In this document: positions 53,718 to 62,536 of the stretch, piece after piece | Layout: every line of letters starts with the position of its first letter | How positions within the stretch are numbered: position 1 is the first letter of the stretch | NCBI GenBank assembly: GCA_937924775.1 | Contig: CALDUT010000009.1 | Location: 124,001-188,000, forward strand | From: an uncultured Gemmata sp. | Lineage (GTDB): Bacteria > Planctomycetota > Planctomycetia > Gemmatales > Gemmataceae | DNA length: 64,000 nt | Direction of reading: 5' to 3' | Notes under the pieces: generated by a model | Told to the model about the DNA's origin: nothing | The model's input: only the letters and a program-made list of their open reading frames with translations | Database searches by the model: none | Program-made: the position numbers and the translations under genes

Positions 53718-54595
53718 TTCTTCCACCCTCCGCGGTCCTCCGGAGTGATTCGCCGCAAGGTGTAAATATCGCTGTTCGCCAGTTGGTTTTTGTTGTGCGG
53801 CAGATTCGCCCAATCATCCCAAACAGCACTCAGCAAGCGTCCGGTGATTCCGTCGGACGCGGCGGAGGCGAGGAAAACGCACAACTCGGCCCCTTTCGCC
53901 AAGGGGGTGCCCCCGGAGTTCCGAACTTGGGTCATTTTCTCGTAGAACGCTGGGCCGACTTTGTCGGGTCCAGCGGCGAGGAGTTCGTCCATCAGACGGG
54001 TGTTCAGTGCCCCCGGGGCGACAGCGTTGACATCGATTCCGGCATCGCGGGTTTCTTCGGCCAACGTTTCGGTGAAACGAACCACCGCGGCTTTCGAAGC
54101 GGCGTAGGAACTGATCCGCGGCAGGGGGGCGGTGGCGCCGCCTCCCGAGAGGTTGATGATTTTGCCGTAGCGGGCTCGGCGCAGGTGCGGAAGAAACGCC
54201 CGGCACATCAGCACCGTACCGAAAAGGTTGATCTGCACCGCCTGGACCCATTCAGCCCAATCATTCTCCTCAACCAGTCCAAAGGGGCCATACACCCCGG
54301 CGTTGTTCACCAGAATGCACGGGTTGTCCAATTTGGCAAAAGCTTGTAGCGCGGTGTCGTGGCAATCGCGTTCCTGGGAGACATCCGCCACGCGGGCCAG
54401 AACTTGCTGCTGCGGCAAACGGATGCATGAGCGGAGTTCCGCAGCGGTTTGACTCAGCAGCGCTTCCCCCCGGGCGGTGATCAGCACGCTGGCGCCGGCG
54501 CGAACAAAGTGTTCGGCGATACTGCGGCCCAAGCCTTGGTTGGCTCCGGTGATGACCGCCGACCGCCCCGCCAATGGCAGGTCTTGCGATTCCAT
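53708..54595 (-). CDS. Short-chain dehydrogenase/reductase
   Basis: 295 residues with AGGAG upstream. Classical SDR: SAVITGANQGLGRSIAEHFV (TGxxxGxG), ILVNNAGVYGPFG (NNAG), KIINLSGGGATAPLPRISSY AASKAAVVRF (in two pieces; Ser, Tyr-x-x-x-Lys) and VNAVAPGALNTRLMDELLAA. NAD(P)-dependent alcohol/ketone interconversion. It is the first gene of the minus-strand sugar locus and overlaps the Gfo/Idh gene by 10 bp, so the two are translationally coupled. The C-terminal tail (LPHNKNQLANSDIYTLRRIT) is longer than average. Confidence 0.9.
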   Translation of the reverse strand: MESQDLPLAGRSAVITGANQGLGRSIAEHFVRAGASVLITARGEALLSQTAAELRSCIRLPQQQVLARVADVSQERDCHDTALQAFAKLDNPCILVNNAGVYGPFGLVEENDWAEWVQAVQINLFGTVLMCRAFLPHLRRARYGKIINLSGGGATAPLPRISSYAASKAAVVRFTETLAEETRDAGIDVNAVAPGALNTRLMDELLAAGPDKVGPAFYEKMTQVRNSGGTPLAKGAELCVFLASAASDGITGRLLSAVWDDWANLPHNKNQLANSDIYTLRRITPEDRGGWKKCA

Positions 54596-54786
54596 TCGTG
54601 CACTCCTGACGATTGCCGTTTGGGTGGAAAGTTGCGGTGGCTATAGCGTTTCTGCGGGTTGAAGGGCAAGAGCAAACCACCTCGCCTTTCCGACTACTGG
54701 GCGTGAAAATCCCGATGAAATTCCTACTAAGCGGCTATGGGCAAGACCGTGGGCGGCCGCAGTCCGATACCTGGCCATAGGGATTT

Positions 54787-55812
54787 CTAAGCCATGCCCG
54801 CGTATGCCCCGAGGGCAGCTCCGGCGATCCGGACGATGAAGAAAATGATCATGAGCGCCACCAGCCCATAAATGGCATAACTGGTGAATTGCGCCGCGAT
54901 CTTCAGCTTGCGTTCGGCCTCCTCCCGCAGGTGATCGGCCAAACGCTCCATGACCTCCGCTATGTTGCCGGTTTCTTCGCCCATCAAAAGGGTTTCGTAG
55001 AATTCCTCAGGGAACGGGGCGCCACTAACGCGGAGAGCCTCGTGAAGTTCCCGGCCGCGTTTGACCACTGCCACAGCCCGTTTTTCCCTAGCCATGAACG
55101 CCGAATTGGCGGTGGCCCGGAAACTGTAGCGGAGAGCCTTTTCCATCCGCAACCCGGCTTCGGTACACATCCGCAACGCGACAGCAAAGCGCATCACCGC
55201 ACAGGCTTGCAAGGCCCCCCCCCATCCGGGAACCCACAGGAGCGAACCTTCCATCTTCGCCCGCAGCGGAACACTCTCGGCAGCTATCTTTACAATCATC
55301 ATCATCATTGCGACAAATCCAAGGGCTATGGCCAAGAATACCAAGGCCCCACTGGTACCGGTTAGCCCGAAGCCGAGGGGGTCGAGCCGGCTACCCAGCA
55401 GACCCAGTACAAAGATCAGCCCACTGACAATAAAGATCGCGGCGAAAAATTGAATGATCGGGTAAACCATTTGGGCCTGGAAGTTCCGCTGCACGGTCAG
55501 AACCGTTTGGTAATATTCGGCCAATTGATGGAAAGTTTCGTCGAGCCGACCGGTTTGCTCACCCACGGTCACCAGCTCTAAGAACAACGGAGGAAAGCGG
55601 TTACGGTATGGCTCGAACGCATCGGCCAGCGATGAGCCTTGGCTGAGGGCCGTGGCGATGGCCGCGGCGACGTCCCGGAGAGCGCGTGGACCGGATTTCG
55701 CCTGCTGCCGGAAAGTTTTCGCCAAATCCAGCCCCGCGGTGACGCTGAAACGCAACGTCTGGCACCAAGCCACCAGTGCCGGCAGGGGGCATTTCGAGGA
55801 AGTAAGGAGCAT
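54787..55812 (-). CDS. GspF/PilC-like type II secretion/pilus platform protein
   Basis: 341 residues with two T2SF domains: RFSVTAGLDLAKTFRQQAKS ... LFLELVTVGEQTGRLDETFH, and VALRMCTEAGLRMEKALRYS ... FYETLLMGEETGNIAEVMER. Three membrane segments: YPIIQFFAAIFIVSGLIFVL, ALVFLAIALGFVAMMMMIVK and IYGLVALMIIFFIVRIAGAA. Such proteins form the inner-membrane platform over the assembly ATPase. No gspE, gspD or pilin gene is in the window, so this is an isolated copy. Confidence 0.88.
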   Translation of the reverse strand: MLLTSSKCPLPALVAWCQTLRFSVTAGLDLAKTFRQQAKSGPRALRDVAAAIATALSQGSSLADAFEPYRNRFPPLFLELVTVGEQTGRLDETFHQLAEYYQTVLTVQRNFQAQMVYPIIQFFAAIFIVSGLIFVLGLLGSRLDPLGFGLTGTSGALVFLAIALGFVAMMMMIVKIAAESVPLRAKMEGSLLWVPGWGGALQACAVMRFAVALRMCTEAGLRMEKALRYSFRATANSAFMAREKRAVAVVKRGRELHEALRVSGAPFPEEFYETLLMGEETGNIAEVMERLADHLREEAERKLKIAAQFTSYAIYGLVALMIIFFIVRIAGAALGAYAGMA

Positions 55813-55909
55813 GGGGGGTGCCGAGTATCGTCCTGAATGACTATTGTAACGCTGACGCTGGCAAACCGCGGGCGTTTCCGCGGTTCTGGCGCTTCTTCCG
55901 ATATATCCG

Positions 55910-56254
55910 ATGGCGGAAGCTGCCGAAATCCCTGATCCGCGCTTTCTTCAGGGAATCGAACTGTTCAATCGGGGCGAATATTTTGAAGCCCACGAAGTTT
56001 GGGAAGACCTGTGGACCGACTGCCCATCCGCGGAGCGGCGGTTCTACCAGGCGCTGATTCAGGCTGCTGTGGCGATTTATCACCAGCAGCGGGGCAACGA
56101 AGCCGGGGCGCAACGGCTGTATCATTCGGGCCGTCGCTACATGCAACCGTATGGCCCACGGCACCGCGGATTGGCCGTCGAGGCCTTCTGGGAATCTGTC
56201 GCAGCTTATCTGGCGGGCAGGGGTCCGGCCCCCCAGATTGCCATAACTTCATAA
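55910..56254 (+). CDS. DUF309 protein
   Basis: 114 residues. The pattern RFLQGIELFNRGEYFEAHEV WEDLW (in two pieces), then ERRFYQALIQAAVAIYHQQR, GNEAGAQRLYHSGRRYMQPY matches the helical DUF309 family ('f..Gi.lFN.g.yfeaHE.lE.lW'). The conserved His-Glu may bind a metal. Function unknown. It lies just upstream of the kinase gene in the same direction (33 bp), so the two may be co-transcribed. Confidence 0.85.
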   Translation: MAEAAEIPDPRFLQGIELFNRGEYFEAHEVWEDLWTDCPSAERRFYQALIQAAVAIYHQQRGNEAGAQRLYHSGRRYMQPYGPRHRGLAVEAFWESVAAYLAGRGPAPQIAITS

Positions 56255-56287
56255 ATTGCAGTAACTTCGAGATTTTTTCAAAATGGT

Positions 56288-58030
56288 ATGGTACCGGATC
56301 GCGATCAAGCCCTGGCCCTGTTGATCGATCGGCTCGCCACCGAGCAGCGTGCTGGCCGGATGGTCGATATTGAATCTGAAGCGAAAGCCCACCCGGAGTT
56401 GGCCGACGAACTCCGCGAACTGTGGGCGGTGGCGCAATTTGCGCAGATGGTGCGGGTTCCACCGGCGGAGTCCACGGTGGCCATTCTCCCGAGCGATCCG
56501 CCCACGCCTTTTCCCCACAACGATTCCACCACGAGTATTCCCCCTGCCCTGCCGCGTCAGTTGGGCGACTTCGAATTGTTGGAAGAGATTGGCCGCGGCG
56601 GCATGGGGGTTGTCTACAAAGCTCGGCAGAAGAGTTTGAATCGCATCGTGGCGCTAAAAATGGTGCGGGAAGCCCAATTAGCGACCGACGAAGACCGCGC
56701 CCGCTTCCGCACCGAAGCCGAATCGGCCGCCAAACTGAAGCACACCAACATTGTCACCGTGTATGAAGTCGGCATGGTGGGCGGGCAGGCCTATTTGTGC
56801 ATGGAGTTCGTCGATGGGCCCACGTTGGCCGAGAAAATTCGCGACAGTGGCCCCTTGCCACCACGGGCTGCGGCCCAGTTGGTCGCCGTTATCGCCCGAG
56901 CGATTGAACATGCCCACAGTTTGGGAATCATTCACCGGGATTTGAAACCCTCGAACATTCTGTTGGGCGCTGATGATCGCGGACGCCCTAAGGACGACGG
57001 CAAAGCCAGTAGTGTTGCGGAAAGCGATGCCTCCATTCGGCGCGGCTTGGCAGGGTTTCAGCCGAAAGTCTCGGACTTTGGGCTGGCCAAGCGCATCGAC
57101 AACACCGAAAGCTTAACGCGTACCGGCGCGGTGGTGGGCACTCCCAGTTACATGGCTCCCGAACAAGCCGCGGGGCGCAAAGACCTGACCCCTGCGGCCG
57201 ACGTCTACGCATTGGGGGCGATTCTGTACGAACTGCTGACCGGCCGGCCCCCGTTTCAAGCCGCGCACCCGGTGGATACCTTGCTGTTGGTGCTGGAACA
57301 AGAGCCCGTGCCGCCCCGCGATCTCAACCCCACCGTGGATCGCGAACTGGAATTGATCTGTCTGAAATGCCTGCAAAAGCCGGTGGAGCTGCGATACGCG
57401 ACCGCCGGGGAACTCGCCGCCGACCTCGAAGCCTATGCGGCTGGCCAACCGGTGGCCGCAGCTCCCAGCGGGCTGCGGTTCTTCCTCGCCCGGGTTTTCC
57501 GCGAAACCCACCACGCCGACATTCTCGAAAACTGGGGCAAGTTGTGGATGTGGCACAGCGTGATGATTCTGTTGCTGTGCTTCCTGACGCAAGTGATGTC
57601 CTGGTCAGGACTAACGCATCACCTGTGGTATATGAGTGTGTGGTCGGTCGGTTTGGTGACCTGGGGCGTGGTGTTGTGGCAACTGCGTAAAGCGGCAGGC
57701 CCAGTGCTATTTGTTGAGCGACAAGTGGCCCACGCGTGGGCCGCGGGGGTGTGCGCTAGCATCAGTATGTTCTGGATCGAGTGGCTGATCCCGCTGCCGG
57801 CCCTCACCCTCTCGCCGGCGGTGGCCGTGGCCGCCGGTATGGTAATGGTCTTCAAAGCCGGGATTCTGTCGGGGCGGTTTTATATCTGGGCCGCGGCGAA
57901 CTTTGTCGCGGCCGTGATCATGCCGCTGATACCGGAAATCAACGTCTTACTCTTCGGTGCTGTCTCAGCATTATCTTTCTTCATTCCAGGGCTGAAATAT
58001 TACCGGCAGCGGCAAGCCCGCACCGCGTAA
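56288..58030 (+). CDS. Hanks-type Ser/Thr protein kinase with C-terminal membrane helices
   Basis: 580 residues. A 90-residue N-terminal helical region precedes the kinase domain: IGRGGMGVVYKARQKSLNRI (glycine loop), Lys124 in VALKMV, HRDLKPSNILL (Asp218), DFG 263-265 in SDFGLAKR and GTPSYMAPEQAAGRKDLTPA (activation segment/APE). A roughly 35-residue insertion sits between the catalytic loop and DFG (GADDRGRPKDDGKASSVAES). The C-terminal 160 residues form four or five membrane helices (HSVMILLLCFLTQVMSWSGL, AVAVAAGMVMVFKAGILSGR) without an extracellular sensor. All catalytic residues are present, so it should be active. Substrates unknown. Confidence 0.93.
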   Translation: MVPDRDQALALLIDRLATEQRAGRMVDIESEAKAHPELADELRELWAVAQFAQMVRVPPAESTVAILPSDPPTPFPHNDSTTSIPPALPRQLGDFELLEEIGRGGMGVVYKARQKSLNRIVALKMVREAQLATDEDRARFRTEAESAAKLKHTNIVTVYEVGMVGGQAYLCMEFVDGPTLAEKIRDSGPLPPRAAAQLVAVIARAIEHAHSLGIIHRDLKPSNILLGADDRGRPKDDGKASSVAESDASIRRGLAGFQPKVSDFGLAKRIDNTESLTRTGAVVGTPSYMAPEQAAGRKDLTPAADVYALGAILYELLTGRPPFQAAHPVDTLLLVLEQEPVPPRDLNPTVDRELELICLKCLQKPVELRYATAGELAADLEAYAAGQPVAAAPSGLRFFLARVFRETHHADILENWGKLWMWHSVMILLLCFLTQVMSWSGLTHHLWYMSVWSVGLVTWGVVLWQLRKAAGPVLFVERQVAHAWAAGVCASISMFWIEWLIPLPALTLSPAVAVAAGMVMVFKAGILSGRFYIWAAANFVAAVIMPLIPEINVLLFGAVSALSFFIPGLKYYRQRQARTA

Positions 58031-58344
58031 CCGGCCCCCAGCTCCGGCGGATGCGGTAACTGTTCAAATTTTCACAAGCCGTTGCCGACCCACGCAAGAA
58101 AATTCCATCAACTTCTCAGAATGAACCGATCGCGACCGGATCTGAACGAAATTTGGTCCTGCCGGCGGTGAACTCATTTCAGATGCTCTTGACTGATGCG
58201 ATTTCAATTTCCACAATATCTGTGTGACAGGGAGGCATGCGGATTCACGCGGAACAGGTTGATCAATCTTAACGCTCCTCTGTTCGCGTGTTCATCATGC
58301 ATCGCCCGTCACCCGACGCGATGCGGATGTCTAACGATACCCGA
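58031..58344. other. Intergenic region upstream of tRNA-Gln
   Basis: No protein gene seen. A TTGACT near 58189 may belong to the tRNA promoter, but no well-spaced -10 box follows it. A relatively AT-rich part lies between 58150 and 58270. Confidence 0.35.
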
Positions 58345-58415
58345 TACCCGGTAGTGTAACGGTAGCACAAGAGATTTTGGTTCTCTTTGTCCTGGTTCGA
58401 ATCCAGGCCGGGTAA
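58345..58415 (+). tRNA. tRNA-Gln (anticodon UUG)
   Basis: A full cloverleaf of 71 bases: acceptor stem TACCCGG with CCGGGTA, discriminator A, D arm with GTAACGGTAGC, anticodon stem AGAGA/TCTCT around loop TTTTGGT (anticodon TTG) and T arm CCTGG-TTCGAAT-CCAGG. The U1-A72 pair is typical of bacterial tRNA-Gln. The 3' CCA is not encoded. Confidence 0.95.
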
Positions 58416-58432
58416 CTCGATGCCAACCGCTG

Positions 58433-58469
58433 CAACCTGACGCAAAATAGCGTCAGGTTGTTGGTTTTT
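58433..58469 (+). terminator. Factor-independent terminator after tRNA-Gln
   Basis: CAACCTGACGC (58433-58443) pairs perfectly with GCGTCAGGTTG (58450-58460) around a 6-base loop, followed by TTGGTTTTT. It is 17 bp after the tRNA and is the clearest intrinsic terminator in the window. Confidence 0.85.
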
Positions 58470-58922
58470 AACCTCTTCCCTTTCAAGTACTTGTGGCAAA
58501 CGGGATAACGCTGGAACGAACATGCCCGCAGTGTCTGGGTGTGCCCAATTCATGTGAACTGGGGTATTGATGCGAAGGAGCGTACCCGATTGAGGACGGG
58601 ATCAGCTGCTGCAATCGTCGGCATTGACGCATCCTGTGCCAAATGATGCCCCAATGATGCGAACTGCTGTCTTATCCACCCGAGACCGTGCCTCATCCAC
58701 TGTGTACGGTGCCACTTCAAGCGCCAATGGATGCGACTGGCGGATCCCATAGGGACGCTTGGGAATATGCTTCCACGAAGGGCACTGCCCGCTGGCAGGC
58801 GTTCTCTCGGAGTTCCGTGCCTGTTGCCCGGTGGCACCTGTCCGTTTGCTCTCTTTCCTGAACGCATGCGCGAGGAGGGAGGGATTTCTCTTCTGGTGTG
58901 CGAGGTGTTGGCTCCGTCGGCC
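58470..58922. other. Intergenic region without recognisable gene
   Basis: About 450 bases between the tRNA terminator and the end of the bifunctional-nuclease gene. Minus-strand open frames here are Arg/Ser/Pro-rich and lack ribosome-binding sites. No repeat or RNA fold was recognised. Confidence 0.45.
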
Positions 58923-59327
58923 TTAGTCGTTGTCTTCCAAGGCCTCACCGAGGACTTCCTCATTGACATAAATCGGTACGCGACTGGCCACGGCGATGGC
59001 AATGGCGTCGCTGGGGCGGCAATCCACTTCGATCAATTCTCCGTCTTTGCGGATTCGCAGCTTCGCGTAGTAAGTATGATCTTGCAAATCACTGATGAGA
59101 ATGTCTTGGATATCCCCACCGAGTTGTTCAACCACCGAAATGATCAGATCATGGGTCAGCGGTCGCGGCGAGGGCATGCCTTTGACCCGGCGATCGATGC
59201 TGGTGGCTTCAAAGATGCCAATAACAATCGGGAAGTTCCGCTCACCGTCGGTTTCTTTGAGGACGACGATTTGGTGATCGTCGAGTTCGCTGATGATGAT
59301 GCGGCGAAGTTCCATCGGAATGGGCAT
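58923..59327 (-). CDS. Bifunctional nuclease domain protein (DUF151)
   Basis: About 134 residues from the ATG at 59327; longer frames cross the likely promoter of the divergent gene. The BFN domain is complete: MELRRIIISELDDHQIVVLK, ERNFPIVIGIFEATSIDRRV, PLTHDLIISVVEQLGGDIQD, LQDHTYYAKLRIRKDGELIE and VDCRPSDAIAIAVASRVPIY VNEEVL (in two pieces). Plant BBD1 relatives show DNase/RNase activity; bacterial members are conserved, often near translation or DNA genes. It is divergent from the receiver-SpoIIE-like gene. Confidence 0.9.
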   Translation of the reverse strand: MPIPMELRRIIISELDDHQIVVLKETDGERNFPIVIGIFEATSIDRRVKGMPSPRPLTHDLIISVVEQLGGDIQDILISDLQDHTYYAKLRIRKDGELIEVDCRPSDAIAIAVASRVPIYVNEEVLGEALEDND

Positions 59328-59441
59328 CGGCGAACAACCTCGGATTGCAGGGAACCGGGGAAAATGAACAATACTAACCGCCTGGTAGCTCGGGCGAATG
59401 GGTCGGTTTCTGGTCATTTTACACGATGGATGCGGTGATTC

Positions 59442-60605
59442 ATGCCCCCGGTGCGTGTGTTACTGAGTTGTCCGTCGGATTCCCCCCACGACGAACTGCG
59501 TCAGATCCTCGCGGCGGCGGGGTTTTCGATTGTCGATCACCTGTTGGGTTCGGCCCCGGCAGTCGATTTTGCGGCGATAGCCGTCGCGGTGATTGAGGTG
59601 GGCGCAAAGGTGGATGTCGCGGTCACCCAAACCCGACGGTGGAAGGCCGAATTGGGCGATCACTGCGTTCCGATTCTGTGGGTGGCCACGCCCGGGCAAG
59701 CGGTTGTGGGCTTTGAAGCCGGAGCCGAGGCCGTTGCGACGCAACCTCTTCAAAAAGAAGCCTTTATAGCACAAATCCACGCACTGATCCGGGTACAAGC
59801 CCTGACTGCCCGACTCGCCCTCCGGGCCCACGAAACGCGACTGCTCGGCGACCAACTGGGCAAAGTCATGGCCCAACTCGAACGCGAACATGCTCTGGTC
59901 CGCCATCTGCACGCTCTGTTACTGCCGTCGGCGTTCTCCGCCGTGGGTGCGGCGCATTTCCGCATCGGGGCGCGCTCCGCTGCTGCCGCGTGGAGCGATT
60001 TTTACAATGTTTTCCCTCTGGATGAAGAGCATGTCGCTTTTCTTATCGGGGATGTGGTCAGTTCGCCGGTGGTGTCGCGGTGTGGAGTGAGTGTGTTGGT
60101 CCAACAAACAGTGCGGTCGCAGCTGCTCGCGGACCGGCGTAGCCCGATCGTTCCGCCGGCCGACATCCTCACCGCGGTGAACCAGCAGCTGCTGGCAGTC
60201 GGGGGTGACGACCCGCCATTGGTCGCGATGCTTGTCGGGATTTTGAACACGCACCGCGGAGAATTGGCCCTGGCCCGCGCGGGGCTGCCGCCTCCGGTTT
60301 TTGTGCCCCGCCAGGGGCCCCTTGAGCTGTGGAATAGCCCCGGCCCCTTTCTGGGCACCGCTGCCGTTTCCTGCGAATCGCTTACCAAAACGCTGCAACC
60401 CGGGGATCGGCTCCTCATCGGCACCCATGGGACGCGGCCCGATGGCGACCCCTGCCCGGCCACCGACCAACCGCTGGGGCAAGCAGCGTCCCGGCATCGC
60501 GACGCCACCGGGGCCGCATTTGTGGACGCTGTCGTCCGCGAATTGCTGCCCTGCCTCCGACACGCCGACGACATGACCATTCTGATGGTCGAAATCGTGG
60601 CCTGA
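59442..60605 (+). CDS. Receiver-like domain fused to SpoIIE/PP2C-type phosphatase domain, degenerate
   Basis: 387 residues. The N-terminal 125 residues have a CheY-like order (VRVLLSCPSDSPHDELRQIL ... VPILWVATPGQAVVGFEAGA), but the expected phospho-acceptor aspartate is Glu52 (AVAVIEVG). A coiled linker follows (LGDQLGKVMAQLEREHALVR). The SpoIIE/RsbU-like part retains SDFYNVFPLDEEHVAFLIGD and DDMTILMVEI. However, the usual G-G-D before F-Y reads W-S-D, the GDV-SGKG loop reads GDVVSSPV, and the TDG metal motif reads T-H329-G. It may be a regulatory pseudophosphatase of a sigma-factor partner-switching system; no anti-sigma genes are adjacent. Confidence 0.75.
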   Translation: MPPVRVLLSCPSDSPHDELRQILAAAGFSIVDHLLGSAPAVDFAAIAVAVIEVGAKVDVAVTQTRRWKAELGDHCVPILWVATPGQAVVGFEAGAEAVATQPLQKEAFIAQIHALIRVQALTARLALRAHETRLLGDQLGKVMAQLEREHALVRHLHALLLPSAFSAVGAAHFRIGARSAAAAWSDFYNVFPLDEEHVAFLIGDVVSSPVVSRCGVSVLVQQTVRSQLLADRRSPIVPPADILTAVNQQLLAVGGDDPPLVAMLVGILNTHRGELALARAGLPPPVFVPRQGPLELWNSPGPFLGTAAVSCESLTKTLQPGDRLLIGTHGTRPDGDPCPATDQPLGQAASRHRDATGAAFVDAVVRELLPCLRHADDMTILMVEIVA

Positions 60606-60745
60606 GGCCGAGGGCTGCTCGGCGGTTCGATGGGATTGGAACGGCGATGGGTGGAGCCGTTCCGTTCGGTTCGAAAGAGCAAACGGCATGCCGAAACCGA
60701 TGCAAAAGTTCCTTTTTGATCCGAAATCTCAATCTGGGGTTTCCG

Positions 60746-60774
60746 TTGTCGCGCGCGGAGGGAGGTCCTAGGAT
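60746..60774 (+). promoter_or_regulatory. Promoter candidate for rpmE
   Basis: TTGTCG (60746-60751) and TAGGAT (60769-60774) are 17 bp apart. A small hairpin (GATAG...CTATC) lies in the short leader just before the GGAGAG ribosome-binding site. Confidence 0.5.
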
Positions 60775-60807
60775 AGCTAGTCTCACGACTATCTGGAGAG
60801 TTCCGCG

Positions 60808-61080
60808 ATGAAAAAGGGCATTCATCCCAACTATCGGCCCGTCGTCTTTCAAGACGCCGCCGCTAACTTTGCCTTCCTCACCCAATCCTGTGTGGAAACC
60901 GATGAAACCATCCAATGGACCGACGGGAAAGAATACCCGCTCTACAAACTGGAAATTTCCAGTGCCAGCCACCCGTTTTTCACCGGTAAAATGAAACTGG
61001 TCGATACCACCGGCCGCGTGCAGAAGTTTCAAGATAAATACAAAAAAGCCAGCTACGGCAAAAAAAACGACAAGAAATAA
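60808..61080 (+). CDS. rpmE2: 50S ribosomal protein L31, type B
   Basis: 90 residues beginning [20 protein letters not shown] and continuing [20 protein letters not shown] and [20 protein letters not shown]. This is the L31 signature with 'SSxSHPF(F/Y)TG'. It lacks the CxxC zinc pair of type A, so it is the zinc-independent B form. The lysine-rich tail ([14 protein letters not shown]) is normal for RNA contact. prfA follows 165 bp downstream, a common pairing. Confidence 0.96.
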   Translation: MKKGIHPNYRPVVFQDAAANFAFLTQSCVETDETIQWTDGKEYPLYKLEISSASHPFFTGKMKLVDTTGRVQKFQDKYKKASYGKKNDKK

Positions 61081-61245
61081 TGGTCTGAAGCGATGGAAAG
61101 GACAGGCGAACGCCCCGAGGGGGTATGCCGGCTTTGGCCCGGTTTGCGTCGGGGTTATGGCCGACTTATTCCGGGGGGGCATTAGCCACAAGCGAGCCGT
61201 TGCGTTGACTATTCTTTCCCTTGGCTCTTCAGGCTTGGACTCGGC

Positions 61246-62325
61246 ATGTTCCCCACGCTCGAACCGAAACTGATCCGCTATCGCGAACTCGAAAAGCAAC
61301 TCTACGACGAAGCCACCGCGGCTGATCCGGTGAAAGCCAAGGCTATCGTCAAAGAACGCGGCACACTGGCCAAGATCGTCGAACCCTATATCGAGTACAA
61401 ACGCGTCTGTGAGGCGATCGCCGAGGCGGAAAAACTCGCCGCTTCCGGGGATGCCGAAATGGCGGCCCTGGCGGAAGAGGAACTGCAGACGCTCCGCCCC
61501 CGGCGCGACGCCCTGCAAGCCAAAATCGAAGATCAACTGCTGATCGACCCCGCCGAGGATTTCTCCAGGCTGATTATCGAAATTCGCGCGGGGGAAGGCG
61601 GCGACGAAGCCGCCCTCTTCGCGGGCAATCTCTACGATATGTATACCCGCTATGCCCGCAACAAAGGCTGGCGGATCGAAGAGATTTCCTACAGCCCCGG
61701 CGATGCCGGCGGTTTTAAAGAAGTAACGTTCGGTGTCGAAGGGGACGACGTTTACCAATTCCTCCGCTACGAGTCGGGGGGCCACCGGGTGCAGCGGGTC
61801 CCGGCGACAGAAACCCAAGGCCGCATTCATACCTCCCTGGCCACGGTCGCGGTTCTGCCCGAGCCCGATGAAGCGCAAGTGGAGATCAAACCGGAAGATA
61901 TCGAGTGGGAACGGATGCGGGCCGGCGGGGCCGGTGGCCAACACGTCAATAAAACGGAAAGTGCCGTGCGCATCTGGTACAAGAAAGGCACCCCCGAGGA
62001 GCTCGAAGTCAAATGCCAAGACGAACGCAGCCAAAGCAAAAACTACGAACGGGCAATGCGGATTTTGCGAACCCGCATTTTTGAACGGCAACAAGAAAAG
62101 CTCCGTCGCGAACGGGCCGATTTGCGGAAAGCCCAGGTGGGTACTGGCGAACGCGGGGCCAAAATCCGTACCTACCACTACAAGGAAAACCGCGTGACCG
62201 ACCACCGCATCGGTGTGACGGTGTATAAACTGGATGCCATCATGGCCGGTGACCTGGATTGGATCATCCAACCGATGCGCGATTATGTTAAGCAGCAGAA
62301 ACTCGCTGCCGCCCAAGCCGGGTAA
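61246..62325 (+). CDS. prfA: Peptide chain release factor 1
   Basis: 359 residues. Class I release factor recognising UAA and UAG. The peptidyl-hydrolysis motif GGQ (residues 230-232, in AGGAGGQHVNKTESAVR) and the RF1-type codon-recognition tripeptide Pro-Ala-Thr (186-188, RVPATETQG) are present, separating it from RF2 (SPF). Other blocks are EIRAGEGGDEAALFAGNLYD, VYQFLRYESGGHRVQRVPAT and TYHYKENRVTDHRIG. No prmC methyltransferase follows. Length and motifs are standard. Confidence 0.97.
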   Translation: MFPTLEPKLIRYRELEKQLYDEATAADPVKAKAIVKERGTLAKIVEPYIEYKRVCEAIAEAEKLAASGDAEMAALAEEELQTLRPRRDALQAKIEDQLLIDPAEDFSRLIIEIRAGEGGDEAALFAGNLYDMYTRYARNKGWRIEEISYSPGDAGGFKEVTFGVEGDDVYQFLRYESGGHRVQRVPATETQGRIHTSLATVAVLPEPDEAQVEIKPEDIEWERMRAGGAGGQHVNKTESAVRIWYKKGTPEELEVKCQDERSQSKNYERAMRILRTRIFERQQEKLRRERADLRKAQVGTGERGAKIRTYHYKENRVTDHRIGVTVYKLDAIMAGDLDWIIQPMRDYVKQQKLAAAQAG

Positions 62326-62452
62326 ATTCCGGCCCGGCCCTTCCCGATGTCTCTCTCAGCAGCGGCCGCGGCGAACTGTTAGACCGCCACCAGGCGCCGC
62401 AAGGCTCCATCCTCGCCGTATCCCGCTGTTGAAGACCTGCTCTTCACAACTG

Positions 62453-62480
62453 TTGCACGGCACAAGCCAGCGAGTATACT
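62453..62480 (+). promoter_or_regulatory. Promoter candidate for the DUF1501 gene at 62537
   Basis: TTGCAC (62453-62458) and TATACT (62475-62480) are separated by 16 bp. This leaves a leader of about 50 bases with AACGGAG close to the ATG. Confidence 0.55.
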
Positions 62481-62536
62481 GTTTTTACCTTCCGTAAACC
62501 TGCCTGCCTCGACCAACTCCCAACGGAGTTCCACTC

